From Synanceia verrucosa (taxonomy: Eukaryota > Chordata > Actinopteri > Perciformes > Synanceiidae): a DNA stretch of 64,000 nt. Under the pieces are notes generated by a model. The model had not been told where the DNA came from and made no database searches. It saw only the letters and a program-made list of their open reading frames with translations. A program made the translations under genes and the position numbers. The stretch spans positions 6,200,501 to 6,264,500 of the forward strand of contig CM056556.1 in NCBI GenBank assembly GCA_029721515.1, in the 5' to 3' direction. Below are positions 48,547 through 61,339 of this stretch, piece after piece; within the stretch, counting starts at the first letter, position 1, and each line of letters starts with the position of its first letter.

Positions 48547-50740
48547 CAGCAATACTAATCTCCCACCCTCTCTCCTCCCCAACCCCCACCAGCCCAATAG
48601 CCCCCATTTTAAAAATCTGCCTCTGCAGAGGGCAGCTTCAAAGCCCAGTAATCTGTCTGGGGAAGCAGCAATGAGTGAGAAGAGGGAGTATAGCTCTGGA
48701 TTAGATCCCCTCTCCTTTTTTCCCCCCAAAATAAAACCTCCTTTTCATTTCCTCCCTTCGCCTCAGCTCCGGCCCCACATGTTCTACAGGATGTGATGTG
48801 ACTCATTTTGCAGCAGAGCTAACCTCCTTTCCCTACTGAAAGCAGAAAACATTCCCCCAACGATTATGCGCTGCATTTACAGCCATGAACACCAAATGAT
48901 GGCATAAATCCCAAAACTCCACAGTTAACAGATGAAAAGTATTTTTTTTTATTTCTTTGGAAATTGAAAGTTAAAATGAATAGCTGGACATTTTTTGGGA
49001 CCATGTAGACATATCAATGGCAATGATATTCTCCTTGGCAAGAATTCAAATGAAGATGATATACCAAAACATGAAACTGTTGCTTTAGCCAGTCTCAACG
49101 ACAAGCTTCAGAACCAAGAAAGAACAATAAAACTAATATCTTGGCAATAATTCAAATCATACAAATAAACATTTCAAACAAACTGTAGCTATAAACCAAC
49201 AAGGTGGTTCATTTAACATCTATTATCATGACTTTAAATATAATATTGCAAACTTTGTTCATTACGTAAGTTGATGTGGGTAAAATACTCTTATCAATAG
49301 TGATTTCAGCCATATAACCCAGTCTTACTTGCAGTAATATTTATAAATAAACTGATATAGAAGATTTCCATTCCCATACATTTAGGTCAGCTCTTAATAT
49401 GAAACCTGCTGTGCCAACCTGCCGGAGTCACACTGAATGAAAAGTGCTTAAGCCCATGAAACAAGATCATAGAGTGATTATGAAATGTCTAAGTCCCAGA
49501 AACAAGCGTCTTAAATAGCCCCTCAAAGGCAATCACTGGAGAGGTATTATGGAGTAGAGGTGTAGCTTAAAAGATTACACTCAGAAGCTCTTTAAATTAG
49601 TTTTCCTTATTGTGAACATTGGACTAAAGGTGGAGCATAAACACAGAATAAAAGATGAAAAAGTTCAAGCTTCAGGGGGAAGCGGTCAGTAGAGATATCT
49701 TTCTCAAGAACTCAACAGGCAGTAAAGAGGTTAGGATGGAGAGGGGGTCGGGGGTCGGGCAGCAGAAATCCTGTTTATATTCTGAACATTTCTTCCACGG
49801 ATCTTTTACATCACAAGATCTCTCAATTTCTGCCCAGTGACATAAATACCAGCCAAAAATTATAATGAACAAAAGTAATTCAATGAAAAAAGTATAATAT
49901 GATGTCACTTACACTAGCTGTCCAAGAGAACACCAGATAGCCTTCTCTATTACCCGTCCAGAACATCATTTGTCACTCCTGTCATTAAATCAGGCTCCAA
50001 CATCCAACGTGATGTAAATAATGAGCCTTGTATAAGTGACTACAACTGGTTTTCAGCACCCACGGTATATGACAAAGAAGAAGCGTGCCTTTCAGTCAGT
50101 GTGCCTTTACCTCCTTTTTCAAACCTGGATTGAATATAATTAAAACATGAAGTGAATTAGAGGAACCATCATTTTACAAATCTGTCCTAAAACTTTCAAA
50201 TATATATTTTTAATGCTTCACTATCAATCAAAATGTGCAAATGTGCTACAACCCACATTTTATTGAGTAGCAGTACCACAGTAATGCAGCTAACAGGCAT
50301 TAATGGAGTCTCTGATGACTAAATCTATACACAACATGTAATCCAGTCTTAACTTCTGTAGTCATTCTCATGGATTTTATCCTAATCTTCTAACCTCCTA
50401 TGCTCCTTCTCCTCCTCTCCCTCCGGCTCCTTCCCTTTGTTCCTGCACCTTTATTCTCGTCCTCTCTGTCCTCACTCTTTCTCTTCTTCCACTCCTCCTC
50501 TGTATAACCCACTGTGGATTAAGGTGTTGTAGTGTGTTGAGCTAGATGTGTCGTTTTGAATGATCACACATACTTGGGTAAATCTCACCTCAGTGGTGGA
50601 ACCATGACGAAGGCTGAGGAGCTTAAACCTCCTGGAACATGAGCACATACTGTACATATTGTGTAAACACATACGGTATATGTGTGTGTGTACTGTAGAG
50701 AAATGGACAGAGACTGGATGAATAGATGGGGACAGAAATG
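47475..50740. other. No gene recognised
   Basis: 48880-50350 is AT-rich unique sequence without repeats or frames above 80 codons. 50390-50510 is pyrimidine-rich. Confidence 0.5.
48473..48545. repeat. (CA)n microsatellite, longest CA tract
   Basis: 73 bases of CA with a single CG interruption. Confidence 0.97.
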
Positions 50741-51050
50741 ACAGGTATAAAGAGACGGTATACGCCACAGAGATCAAAGCATGAAGTGGAGACGATAGAG
50801 GTTAGATAGCAAAACAGATGGATTCTGGACAAAAAGTGGTGATTTTGGTGAAAGTGGCCTCCCCTCTACCTCTGATAAAACAAGAATGGAACAAGGTAAA
50901 AACAAACATTTTTTTCATGATGAAATAGAGAGTCTCTTCTTTGATTTGAGCTACTTTGTGTTTCCAGACACATGGTACAAAATATTCTGTGGGTCTTGAA
51001 ATATGACTCACAATGGGCAAAAATTTGTGATCATTAGCACAGACATGGCA
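50741..51050 (+). mobile_element. piggyBac-like MITE, copy 3, 5'-truncated
   Basis: Starts inside the family at GGTATAAAGAGACGGTATAC and continues with the shared core (CCACAGAGATCAAAGCA, GGACAAAAAGTGGTGATTTT, ATTTTTTTCATGATGAAATA). The 5' terminal segment with TTAA is missing and the 3' end fades after about 51050. Confidence 0.65.
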
Positions 51051-51608
51051 CCAAAACCCCTATGAGTCAATAACAAGAGCTGGTCTTATGGAAGAAAATT
51101 TGCGTTACAGGAACCAGGAATGAATGTCTTTACTCTGAAAAACTGAAAAACACATGGTTGTATGAACTGGCAACTGACAAACAGTAGACACAGAACAATG
51201 AAAAATGGCAGCAGATGGCAAAAGATGTATGTCATTGGGGGATGTGAACAGTATGTAACTACGGCAACACTACAGTATGTATTCACTCCAGACTTGACTC
51301 AATAAATCAGTGGAGTGTTGAGACTCTAAAACTAACAGAGGAGAGATGGGAGGAAGATGAGGAAGAGGAAGAGGGGAGAACAACAAAATAATGCCTACCC
51401 CACTAACAATATGTGCTGATCTTAGGGGAGGGGTGCATTTGGGTGGAGTTGTCAAGCGAAACCCCTTGCTGTGTGCTTTGCATACGCAAGCAGGTGGTCC
51501 TCTGTACACATCAATATATCCTGTCTAATTGAATTGAATAAGATAAGAAATGCTGCCGCTCTCCATCCATCTTCCATCTCTCCCAGCCCCCCAAACCCCA
51601 ATAACCTG

Positions 51609-51623
51609 CACACACACACACAC
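51609..51623. repeat. Short (CA)n run
   Basis: About seven CA units, 50 bp before the main tract. Confidence 0.8.
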
Positions 51624-51665
51624 ATTCACATGCACATATAAACGCATGCAATCACAAACCTGCAA

Positions 51666-51669
<4 letters not shown>

Positions 51670-51729
<60 letters not shown>
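51670..51729. repeat. (CA)n microsatellite
   Basis: About 60 uninterrupted bases of CA. Confidence 0.97.
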
Positions 51730-51732
<3 letters not shown>

Positions 51733-51847
51733 CCTCCAGACCTGTCATTCTGAGGTAATTACCTGGCCACTCTAACTGACAGGGTTACGGCAGCTATAGA
51801 CCCCAGGCATTGGGAGTCGTTAACCCTATATTTGCCCAACACGCCCC

Positions 51848-51849
51848 CC

Positions 51850-51883
<34 letters not shown>

Positions 51884-51889
51884 CACACC
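51848..51889. repeat. (CA)n microsatellite
   Basis: CA run with a TATA interruption, preceded by a C run. Confidence 0.94.
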
Positions 51890-52063
51890 TAGACAGTTTC
51901 AGTCCAGGAAGGAACAATAAATATGAATGTGTCCATCAGGCTCCCTGCCCCGACCCATTTTTTATTCCTTTCTTTCCTCCCTGAGGGGCATCCTAATACA
52001 GCTGCCCAGAGCTAATTAAAAAAAGAGGAAGGAATGAGGTACAACACATATATACTACAATTA

Positions 52064-52103
52064 TACTACTACTACTACTGCTGCTGCTGCTACTACTACT
52101 ACA
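52064..52103. repeat. (CTA)n(CTG)n(CTA)n triplet repeat
   Basis: Five CTG/CTG-like units lie inside ACT/CTA triplets, a symmetric compound trinucleotide tract. Confidence 0.92.
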
Positions 52104-52446
52104 TTGACCTGCATGTTCTCCCTCACACCTATTTCCCACGAGTGTGCTTTTAGCGTGGAATGAATGGTTTCAATGAAAGCAGGTGCCATATTTAGTCTTT
52201 TCACATTACTACGCTTTATGTGGAATGGGAGTGATTATATAGCGGGACATGAATCAATACCCTTTAAACACAATAGCCTGTGTGTAGCAATACAGGGTTT
52301 ATACACTTAGAAAAGCCTGTATGGACAGGAGGCCGGGTGTAAAACGTATGTCCCAAACCAGTCAGCACTTCCCATTATACATGGGATAAATGGGGACAAA
52401 TAGAGAGGAGGATGAGAGGACTGTGACCTTGAAAATGACTGGGACA

Positions 52447-52449
<3 letters not shown>

Positions 52450-52489
<40 letters not shown>
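52450..52489. repeat. (TG)n microsatellite
   Basis: About 18 TG units ending GCGC. Confidence 0.96.
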
Positions 52490-53519
52490 AATACAACAAT
52501 CTACTCTATAGTATCACAGTGGCCTACTTTCCACCTTTAAATAATGGAGCACATTATCTAAAAGCCGCTCTCTTCTAACCAAGATAGTATAATATTATCA
52601 CTGTGGTTATTATTATTATGGACAGTCTATTGATATTATTTGCTATTAGGCCTACTAATTTTTGTAAAAAATAATAATTGTGCATTTATGGTGGCTGGAT
52701 TTTCAGTCTACCAAACATAAAAGACATCAGAAAATCCTCCATTTCACAATAGTCATATCATCATTCATTGTTTGAAGGTCTCACTGCAAGTAGGTCAGGT
52801 GAATGACTTAATTATGGAAGAGTCAGAAATGGTATTTTCAGTCAGACCGTGAACTATTTCCCTGTTAAATTTGTCTTTTCCATTTTCATTTGGACAATCT
52901 CTTTGCGAAAAGCATGACTGCCTTTAATTTATTGTAATTTTAATGTAATCTTTTCCAAGACAGACACTCAAATGCGTAAACACAATAAATAACTGACAGC
53001 AAACAGCCATATCAAAGAATTAGGATGGGAGCGAAGTCTGATTAGACACACTTGAAACAAGCAATTGTCAGACTACTTCAATAAGTCCCAATCACTGCAC
53101 ACCTGGACTATTTAACTTCAACAAATCTGACAGCAAATGTGGTGGTGGTGATGGGCTCCCTCCCAAAAAAAAAACATGATCCATCATTTAAAGTTCTATT
53201 ATTTTAGAGAGGAAAGCAGATTAAGCATGCTTAATTTGCTGTATTTCATCCTAAAACCGCTTTGTCAACGAGAGCTTCCCAAGCTGGCGTTACATGAGCA
53301 AGCTGCAGAAAACATTTAGCTATTAAAAAGAACAGACAGGCGCGAGGAAAGACAGCACCAATACTGTGTTCTCCTCCTCGACTGCCTCCGCTCACTTCCC
53401 CCTCTCCCCCATCGCAGTGTTAAATTAGCGGGGTAATGGCTAACACATCTACGAGCCGAGAAGGAGCGACACAGGCAGAGAGAGACAGAGAGGGGGGGTT
53501 GTGGAGGCTGTAACGGGCT

Positions 53520-53960
53520 AAAATGAATGAACAGTGATCAAGGTTTGTGAACAGGGAACATTCAGCTGTGGATGAAATGGCAAACATATCAGGACTAATT
53601 AACGTTCCACAGAAATCCTGCTTTCATACGTGCACACAAGCGCTCACGTACGGTATCACAGAGGCCCTGTGCAGCTTTCAACGGCATATTAACCATGTAA
53701 ATTGCACATGAACTCTTCGCTGCACCCTCCGGTTCTGCAAATCGAGCCCAGAATATTTCGCTGATGCCCCCCCATCATATTAAAGCTGTGTGATGTGCAC
53801 CTGTCAGTGCAGCTGAGACTCAAACAGCGCAGTGGTTAAAATTGTGTTAGCATTTCATCACACAGACTGGAGCCAATATTTGAAGTACAATCACTAAGTC
53901 ACAAGAAATTGCTTGAGAGCTGTACTGTATGCATGAAAGCAGCAATTCTGCCGCATGAAG
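53520..53960. other. Candidate conserved non-coding block
   Basis: Long unique stretch with ACTAATTAACG, CATATTAACCATG and TGTATGCATGAAAG, lacking low-complexity runs apart from one C run at 53767. Confidence 0.2.
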
Positions 53961-54099
53961 ATTATTAACAAGACTGTGTGTGTATGGGGTTTCTATGTCA
54001 TTTGAAAACACACGCGTTTATGCTTGAATGTAACACTTTCCAGGCCACAGAAACACCCCCTTCCACAAACGCACATGCAAGCACACACAAATACTTAGC

Positions 54100-54570
54100 A
54101 GGGAGTTGTAGAGTAATGGGAGATGAGATCTAGTGCTCAAATTAAGCTGTGAAGAGATCTGGGAGAGGTGCAAAACATTTACATTCTAATTTATAGGGAA
54201 TTAGCAGGTCACGTCCAAGACTTCTGGCATTGGAAACGAGTGAGTGTGTGTAGAAACTGCTGAATTTGGATAAACAAATTCTTCCTGTCCCTGAAGGCGG
54301 ACACAAAAAAGAACTGTATTTTTCCTCCCCATTTGTCTTGCGTATGTAACGAAATGACATCTTTTATTCAATTTGAAGTTCTGAATACGTTTGGTCCACT
54401 TTCCAGGTGACAGAGCGTAAGCATGCCACGCTCTGAAAAATCAACTCTTTTTCAAATGATAAGCTGCTATTTCCAGTATTAAGGTGGAAATAGGTTTTGG
54501 CGTGCACCCTGGAACATGGTAATTGTATCATTCATGTCGCCTGCTCAAAATTGCATGAGGTTCATCTGCA
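54100..54570. other. Candidate conserved non-coding block
   Basis: Unique sequence with a balanced base mix, for example GGGAATTAGCAGGTCACG and CATGGTAATTGTATCATTC. No open frame longer than 72 codons. Confidence 0.2.
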
Positions 54571-56100
54571 CACAAACGAACGAGACACCTCTCGCTGTGC
54601 CACCTGTGCACCACCACGTTCACACCCCCGGCACCTACCACAGTAGAAATTCATCTTAAGTCCAATCTATATGCACAACAGAAATGCCACGGACACGACG
54701 AACCAACCCAACGCTGTTATTTTGACTACAAAGAATATTCTGCTCTGTTGGACAGCTGGAGGTCAGCCACAATCTTGTCTTCTCCATGTCTCCCTCCCCT
54801 CATGCTCTTTTATATTCTCAGACCTCAGTTACGACTGACCCTGATGTCCCCTTCTCTTTCCTTTGAGGGTGCAGCTCTCGAAACTTCCACACTCTGCCAC
54901 AATCTGACAGGCTGAACATCATCAATGCCCATGGCTCTATTCAGACACTCTCTTTTATGCTTATCACTGGTGTCAGAGCCTGCCTGCTTGCAGATGACAT
55001 CAGTCTGACCCTGTCAGGAACAGCCACTCTCTAAAGGGTTAAGAGCAGTGCGACGCGCCTTCACGCGCATCGGGCGATGGCTGTTGAGAGACTTCTCATC
55101 CCAGGAATCAATGGATTCTGACAGCTTCTCACTTGACTGCTGAATAAACCACACCATATTGAGTTAGCAAACAGGTTAAGACAAGCAGACGTGTCTCATT
55201 AAAGGAAGTGTGTAGCCATCACAGAAATGCTGTTCCCCCCCCTCAGAACAGATACGCATCTGACTGGAAAAATGCACAACACTAAAATCCATCAAATATT
55301 CTCACTTTCAAGTCCAAAGAGAAACTTGAGAGATGAAGAGCTGAGGCTGTTTGGGTGAACTTCTCCAGCAGCTCAACACATTCTTCACTTAGCTCTCCCT
55401 GGTATTTCCCGTCTGTTCCTCACCTCATTTCAATAACTTCAAAGTGCACAGCCTTTTCTCTTGCTGCCTCCCTGCCTGTGCTCTTGCCTCCAGTCCCAGG
55501 TAAGACGGGCAGGAATTAAAACGGAGAAGGTCTTTATTGCCTCTTAAGTGATGATCAAAGGTGAGCTGTATCCTTATAAGGACTGGATGTGCTGTTTCTG
55601 GAACCTCTGTTGGAACCAGAGTCACTTGAAGGCCTGTTTAGTCAAACACAGCAGATCTGCTCCTTTTTTACATAATTGTGCAGTAATGTAGACACAGCTG
55701 AGGGTGTAAGGTGTCCCGGTGAATTTCTGTCTATTTCCTCTTTGAGAGCTATTTGAAGCCCGCTTTGCACGCGACAACATAAAAGATATTTCAAAAAAGG
55801 TATTTCATATGGGAGGCACTGATGTTAGAGGCAGCCTCTGGAGTAGTGGGCTCCACTGACCATTCAGTATTTGCTGGTGACAAATGGCCCTTCTCCATCC
55901 TCCGTCCTGAACTATCAAAGACTGCACGGCTCACACTCGATGCATCACAGTGCGGAAACAAGGCATGTGTGACTTTGACAGCTGCAGCAGCAGCTAGGGG
56001 AGATCATCACACCTTCAATTCCTGAGTGCCACTGACATGTTTATGACCACACACACACACAGAAATACAACACATGTATAGCAGTGTATACGCTGTGCGC
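54571..56100. other. No gene recognised
   Basis: Unique sequence with moderate GC; no splice-bounded frame found. Confidence 0.5.
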
Positions 56101-56108
56101 CCACTCTC

Positions 56109-56109
<1 letters not shown>

Positions 56110-56143
<34 letters not shown>
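56110..56143. repeat. (CA)n microsatellite
   Basis: Uninterrupted CA, 16-17 units. A shorter run lies at 56048-56061. Confidence 0.96.
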
Positions 56144-56146
<3 letters not shown>

Positions 56147-57340
56147 TCTGAAGCTTTTTTATCCAAGCTTTATACCACTCCACACTTCTGATGCTCATAG
56201 GCCCAGCTGGGAAAGGCAGATAAGACTGGTTTTGGGTACAGAGGGTTACAGAGCTACTCAGGGACATGGCACAGCTCCTCCAGAATATTCCTATTGATTT
56301 TTAGGCATAGCTAAGGCAGAAATAGCTACATCTTAGTCTAAAAATTTCTTTCACTTGGTTCTTGCAACGGTCCTTGCACAGAGTCAGAGAACAAAAAAAT
56401 TGGAAAGAGAGACTGTAAAACCCCATCGAGCCCAGAGACTCCAAGCAAGGCTACACTTCTCTTCATCCTTTTCGTTTTCCTACAGAGTCAAAGTTCAACC
56501 ACAGCTTTAAGAGGGATTTCCCCTTCCTGTCCAGCCAAGCCACAGCCAGCCTGTACTGTACCAAGAACAGTGCACATAATGATCGGGCTTCACGTTTCCT
56601 TTAGCGGAGGACGCACAGGCCGTGAACCCTTTTCTTTTCCCTTTATCACTTTGGTTTATCCCTCCATTGAGGCGTGAATAAAAAGGGATGTTCTCCTCCG
56701 CATGAACAGCTAATGAAGTGAGGGAGTTGTTAAGGTATTCAGGGTTGAGAACAGGCAAAAGAAAAGAGAGGGTGTCATGAGAGGGAGCGAGACACGAAGG
56801 AGAGGCACAAGAGAGAGAGACTGGAATAGAGACTGACATGAAACAGATTGGACAATAATCTACAAATGGATGTAGTGAAACATTTTTCAATATCTTTGCT
56901 CAAGCAGAAAACTCAACTTGTAGTGACAATCATGAAATGATTCACTCGCAGAATGGAATCATGGGAACAACAGCATGCACAAAACACGGTGAAATAACGC
57001 CGTTAGACACGGACGCCAGAGGGCTGCTCTGCTGTGCCAGGTGCAGTGTGTAACAGCTCGTGCTGAATGTTTTAAAGCCCAGTCACTTTTAAAATAACTT
57101 TCAGAACATGAAAATTAAGGTAGACAGAGAGAAGGAAGCATCCTCACTAGAGAAATCAAGGATAAAAAAAAGTGTGACTCAATTTACCAAGACTAGAAGG
57201 TGCTTAAGTTCTTAGGTCAGACCAGACTGCATTAGAAATCTGTGAGCTGATTGTAAAGGAGGGTGACGTTGGGAAATTATTTCACTGCGTTTCGTAAGGA
57301 TTGACCTGCAGTTAAAACTCAAGGGGGCCTGAAGCAGGCA

Positions 57341-57366
57341 GTGTGTGTGTGTGTGTGTGTGTGTGT
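57341..57366. repeat. (GT)n microsatellite
   Basis: Uninterrupted GT, 13 units, followed by a GAGA-rich segment to 57420. Confidence 0.95.
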
Positions 57367-58678
57367 AGGTATGTGATAGAGAGAGCAAGAGAGAGAGTGA
57401 GCGACAAAGAGAGCGAGAGCAGTGCTCTTTCAGCCTCCGGCTTCTTCTGCACCTCTGCTCAGCATGGAAAGATGGGAAAAAGGGGAAAATATGAGAGAAG
57501 CAGAGAGAAAAAGAGGGAGTAAGGCGAAATGCAATAATGAAAATAAACTATACGAGAACAAATCTGTTTGTATGCATAATATTACCAGACTGTGCGAGAG
57601 CATCCACTTCAGAAAAAAATCTGTAGGTCCTAATTAGCATTAGAGTCTGATTCAAGTCTGGTTGAAAAGTACTTCTATTAGCTGGTATAGCAAGTGCAAG
57701 TCTTCTGTTCATAACCCAACTGAGAGGATATTCCCCATTGACCTTTCCATATTTCTTTCCCCACATGAAACAAGCATTGTCTGATGACAGTTTGTCCATC
57801 TGGCTCTTTATCCCTCCATCTCTGCTCGATGTGAGGGGAAAAAAAGCTGTGTGGATAAACTTCTGGTGCTACTCTGATTAATGTCGCCCTGTAAAAATGC
57901 CAGCGTCCCTCCATCCCATGCCTTCCTCATCCTCTGCTAAGCTGGGAGAAATGGGATGAAAGAGGGAGAAAGAGGTTGCCGGTAATGGGGGTGTTCACGT
58001 TTATGTGTGTGTGTAACAGTGAGAGAGAACTGTTGGAGAGGGGCGAGCGAATGATGTTCCAGCTGCAGCAATAAGCCTGTTCAAGGACACAGCGTCTTTT
58101 CCACACACATGGGCTACCATCCACCGTCTCAGATCTACCTCCCAGGGAAATTAATCACTGTTGCAAACGATATAAGTTAAATACATTTCTAAATACCCCA
58201 GGGACCACAGAGGATACTAGAGAAGGTGGAATTTATGATTGATCAAACAGCAAAGCCCGGAGTCTCTGATCTACGTGACCTTAATCAGAGTTTATCACAC
58301 CAGACATTTATAATCGAAATCAAGAAGACTGCAAAGACCTGGATGCAGATTTCTGTGGGAGCTGCTCATAAAATGTGGGAAAAGCCGCCTGGAGGCGATG
58401 ATGATTTCGATGTGATAACAGGCAGATATATGCATTGAGCGGCACAAGGGTCGCGGGTCACCGAGACACACGTTCAGAGTGATAAATGATGCGCAGGGTC
58501 TATGAATTTATCACTGTGATTCAAAGTGGCTGTGAATTGGAATGATGGCTTCATTTACTGTCAGTGACGCAGAGTGTTTAAGGATCTGAGATTACATTCA
58601 ACAATGTCAGGAGCGCCATCGAGCTGTTGTTCGTCTGTCATGTGTTAAACCAGCATGATGTGGAAACACAAGGGCCGC

Positions 58679-58679
<1 letters not shown>

Positions 58680-58722
<43 letters not shown>
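58680..58722. repeat. (GT)n microsatellite
   Basis: Uninterrupted GT, about 21 units. Confidence 0.97.
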
Positions 58723-58723
<1 letters not shown>

Positions 58724-59237
58724 CTGTGAGCATTGCGTGGGGCGCACAGCACAAACAATGGGTAGGGGTAACCTGGATTAATGCATCATTTGGACACAAG
58801 GGCACAGCCGGAGAGCAGGCCAGATTAACCAGGACAACAGAAAGGAGGGGGGAGGCAGAAAAAAGGGGGAGAAAGGGAGGGAAAACAAAGAGAGGAGGGA
58901 ACGAGTGAGAGTAAAAGCCGGAGGGATAGACGCTAAAAAAGTAAGGACGAGAGGAAATATGAAAAGCTATAGCATAGATAAAGAAAAGGATTGACCAAAA
59001 TGAGATGTCTGTCCTTTAGCCAGAAGCGTATGGAAAATCACGCTGGGAGAAACAGATGGATGAAAGATGAGATGAAAATAAAATAGAAAGAGCAAAGGGG
59101 CAAATGAGGGAAAGAGATGAGAAGGAGAGGGTAGCATGTCCCAGAGAAATTGGCAGATTGACGGAAAGACTGTGAGTAAAGATGGCAGAGAGAAAGAAAA
59201 AAAAAAAACTTTGACCTTGGACTCTACTGTGTGACTC

Positions 59238-59241
59238 CACA

Positions 59242-59277
<36 letters not shown>
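59238..59277. repeat. (CA)n microsatellite
   Basis: CA run with one TA interruption. Confidence 0.95.
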
Positions 59278-59279
<2 letters not shown>

Positions 59280-59403
59280 CAAATGTACTATTTCCAACTG
59301 CCTGTTAATATGTTTGGATAGATAAGTGTTTCATTAATGTTATTCTGGCTGTCGTGCAGCCAGCTGGTTGACTGTGTGCTTTGTCTGCTCCTATAAAAGC
59401 CAA

Positions 59404-59405
59404 GT

Positions 59406-59466
<61 letters not shown>
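59404..59466. repeat. (GT)n microsatellite
   Basis: GT run with TT interruptions near both ends. Confidence 0.97.
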
Positions 59467-59601
59467 TGGTCCCCTCTTAAGCCTGTGGACAATCGAAACA
59501 GGAAAATACATTTCATCAAAAAGCAACACACATCCAAACACGACTGAAAAGTTCACCTCCCACCTCGTCACTCAGCCCATTTCAAGAGGGAAAGAGGACA
59601 A

Positions 59602-59602
<1 letters not shown>

Positions 59603-59641
<39 letters not shown>
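59603..59641. repeat. (CA)n microsatellite
   Basis: Uninterrupted CA, 19 units. With 59238 and 59404 it makes three loci in 400 bp. Confidence 0.97.
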
Positions 59642-59644
<3 letters not shown>

Positions 59645-60398
59645 TTCACTAGCTGCCCACAGTCACAAAACTGCACTCTTGCATATGCAGCATTTCTCAG
59701 GGTCAATAGATCCATTATCATTTAAATCTTGCAGTGGCAGCCCAATTTAAAAAGTCACATTAACGCACACAAAACAAATACACATTTGCACGCTTGGACG
59801 CTCATCTTTGCGACACGCACAAACACAAAAAAAAAAAAAAATGTTCTTTTGTCAAGCTGTACGACTCATGTTCCCAAGGGTTCGGCTCCCTCAAGGCCAA
59901 CTCACACAGCCAACTCCTCCATCACAGCACCCCCAAACTCCAGCTTTAATGGGACTTCAGGAGCACAGACCCACAAAAGACTCACACGTACATACACATA
60001 TTTTGTCAAACCTCAAAGCCCCTCACCAGCAGATTGCCAAGCCACAGAGATCAAACTGACCTCCCATTACACACACAATTCAACACCCTGCTCTAGTGCT
60101 GCCAGTCATTAAGCACTTGCCCTGCCCGTCACCCGTGGCAACACCACATCACCACCTCCCTCTCATCCCATCATCCTTCTGTCTCTCCTGAGACTTCGAT
60201 CATCCGTCTCTTAGGGATATTGCTACGGTAAGACATTAGCACAAGCATCACCTGATTGAGTTTTTGTGTGTATATGTGTGTCTTTAGATACCCTGCTGTG
60301 TGTGGAGGCTCATTTCAAGCAGCGGTTTGTAAAAAGGAGCCAAAAACTCCCAAAGAACATGGAGTTGATTCCAGGGCTTTCCCAGCAAAATGGGGAAT

Positions 60399-60644
60399 TT
60401 AACTCTTTGAGCACCAAAGACGCATACTTACGTCTTTTAGAATAGAAGTGCCACAGATACACACATCTTTCCTTTTTTCATCAGCAGGGACAAAAGACAC
60501 ACAGACTGTGAGTAATTTTGGGGCTTCTGGGATTTGTAGTCAGGTCATAAAGGGAAGGTATACGCCACAGAGAGCAGCAAGTGGAGTCGATCGCGATCAG
60601 AGAGGAAAACAGAATCTGGACAAAAAGTGGTGATTTTGGTGAAA
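60399..60644 (+). mobile_element. piggyBac-like MITE, copy 4, 3'-truncated
   Basis: Begins TTAACTCTTTGAGCACCAAA at 60399, the best preserved terminus of the family. It contains GGGGCTTCTGGGATTTGTAG (compare GGGGCTTCTGGGAGATGTAG in copy 1) and GGTATACGCCACAGAGA. Family similarity stops at GTGATTTTGGTGAAA, about halfway through the consensus. Confidence 0.68.
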
Positions 60645-61089
60645 TGAATTAAGTCAGTTTTGCCGACCAACAGATACTCATTAGCTGTCTTTGGGCTTCG
60701 CTCGAAATTTTCAAATGGAGTAATCACAGTGCAGATCTTCAGATATTTTTGTGAAACAAACAGATATTTGATCTGAGATCTATTTTCAGCAAAATATCTC
60801 AGACACATTTTCCACCAAAATACCAATTCAATTGAAAGAACCTCCCCTTGTATGCAGCTCTCATCCCACCTGTAAACCGTGCAATGGGCACCAAGCTACC
60901 ACATGAGTGGGCAAAGTGAATCCCAAGGACAGGAAATGCCAACCTGCCTGAATGCTTTCATGCTCGACCTCTGTATTTTAATCAAAGCCCAACTGCTCTC
61001 TTGCTCTTTGTCTCTGATGCTAAAAGCTATCCTTCCAACCTTATTTGGCATCTCTGAAACTGCCGACACCCATTGATTCTGCAGCACAA

Positions 61090-61138
61090 GCACACACACA
61101 CACACACACACAGACACACACACACACACACACACACA
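61090..61138. repeat. (CA)n microsatellite
   Basis: Two CA blocks separated by one GA. Confidence 0.96.
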
Positions 61139-61271
61139 GATCACACTGATTGACACTTCCACTCAGCCCATACTAGCGGGAAATCCTAGAGCAGTGTTTA
61201 AACGCTTGGTCAAGCCCTGTCTGAGTGTGGTGCTACGGGCTTTCAACTTCACTGGGGTTCTGTTGTTCTGT

Positions 61272-61302
<31 letters not shown>

Positions 61303-61338
61303 GCACACACACACACATGCACGCACGCACGCACGCAC
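61272..61338. repeat. Compound (CT)n(CA)n(ACGC)n microsatellite
   Basis: Pure CT, then CA, then ACGC tetranucleotides, three repeat types in one tract. Confidence 0.95.
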
Positions 61339-61339
61339 T

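Larger units (their letters stand above)
56144..59230. other. No gene; long purine-rich tract
   Basis: 58830-59210 is strongly A/G-rich on the plus strand. Remaining sequence is unique. Confidence 0.5.

Noticed and set aside
48344..48796. 150-codon frame with a long run of alternating T and H residues
   Set aside because: It is the translation of the (CA)n tract at 48473-48545. The same effect explains the VCVCV/THTHT frames at 6555, 10726, 17896, 31015, 41128, 51525 and 59305.
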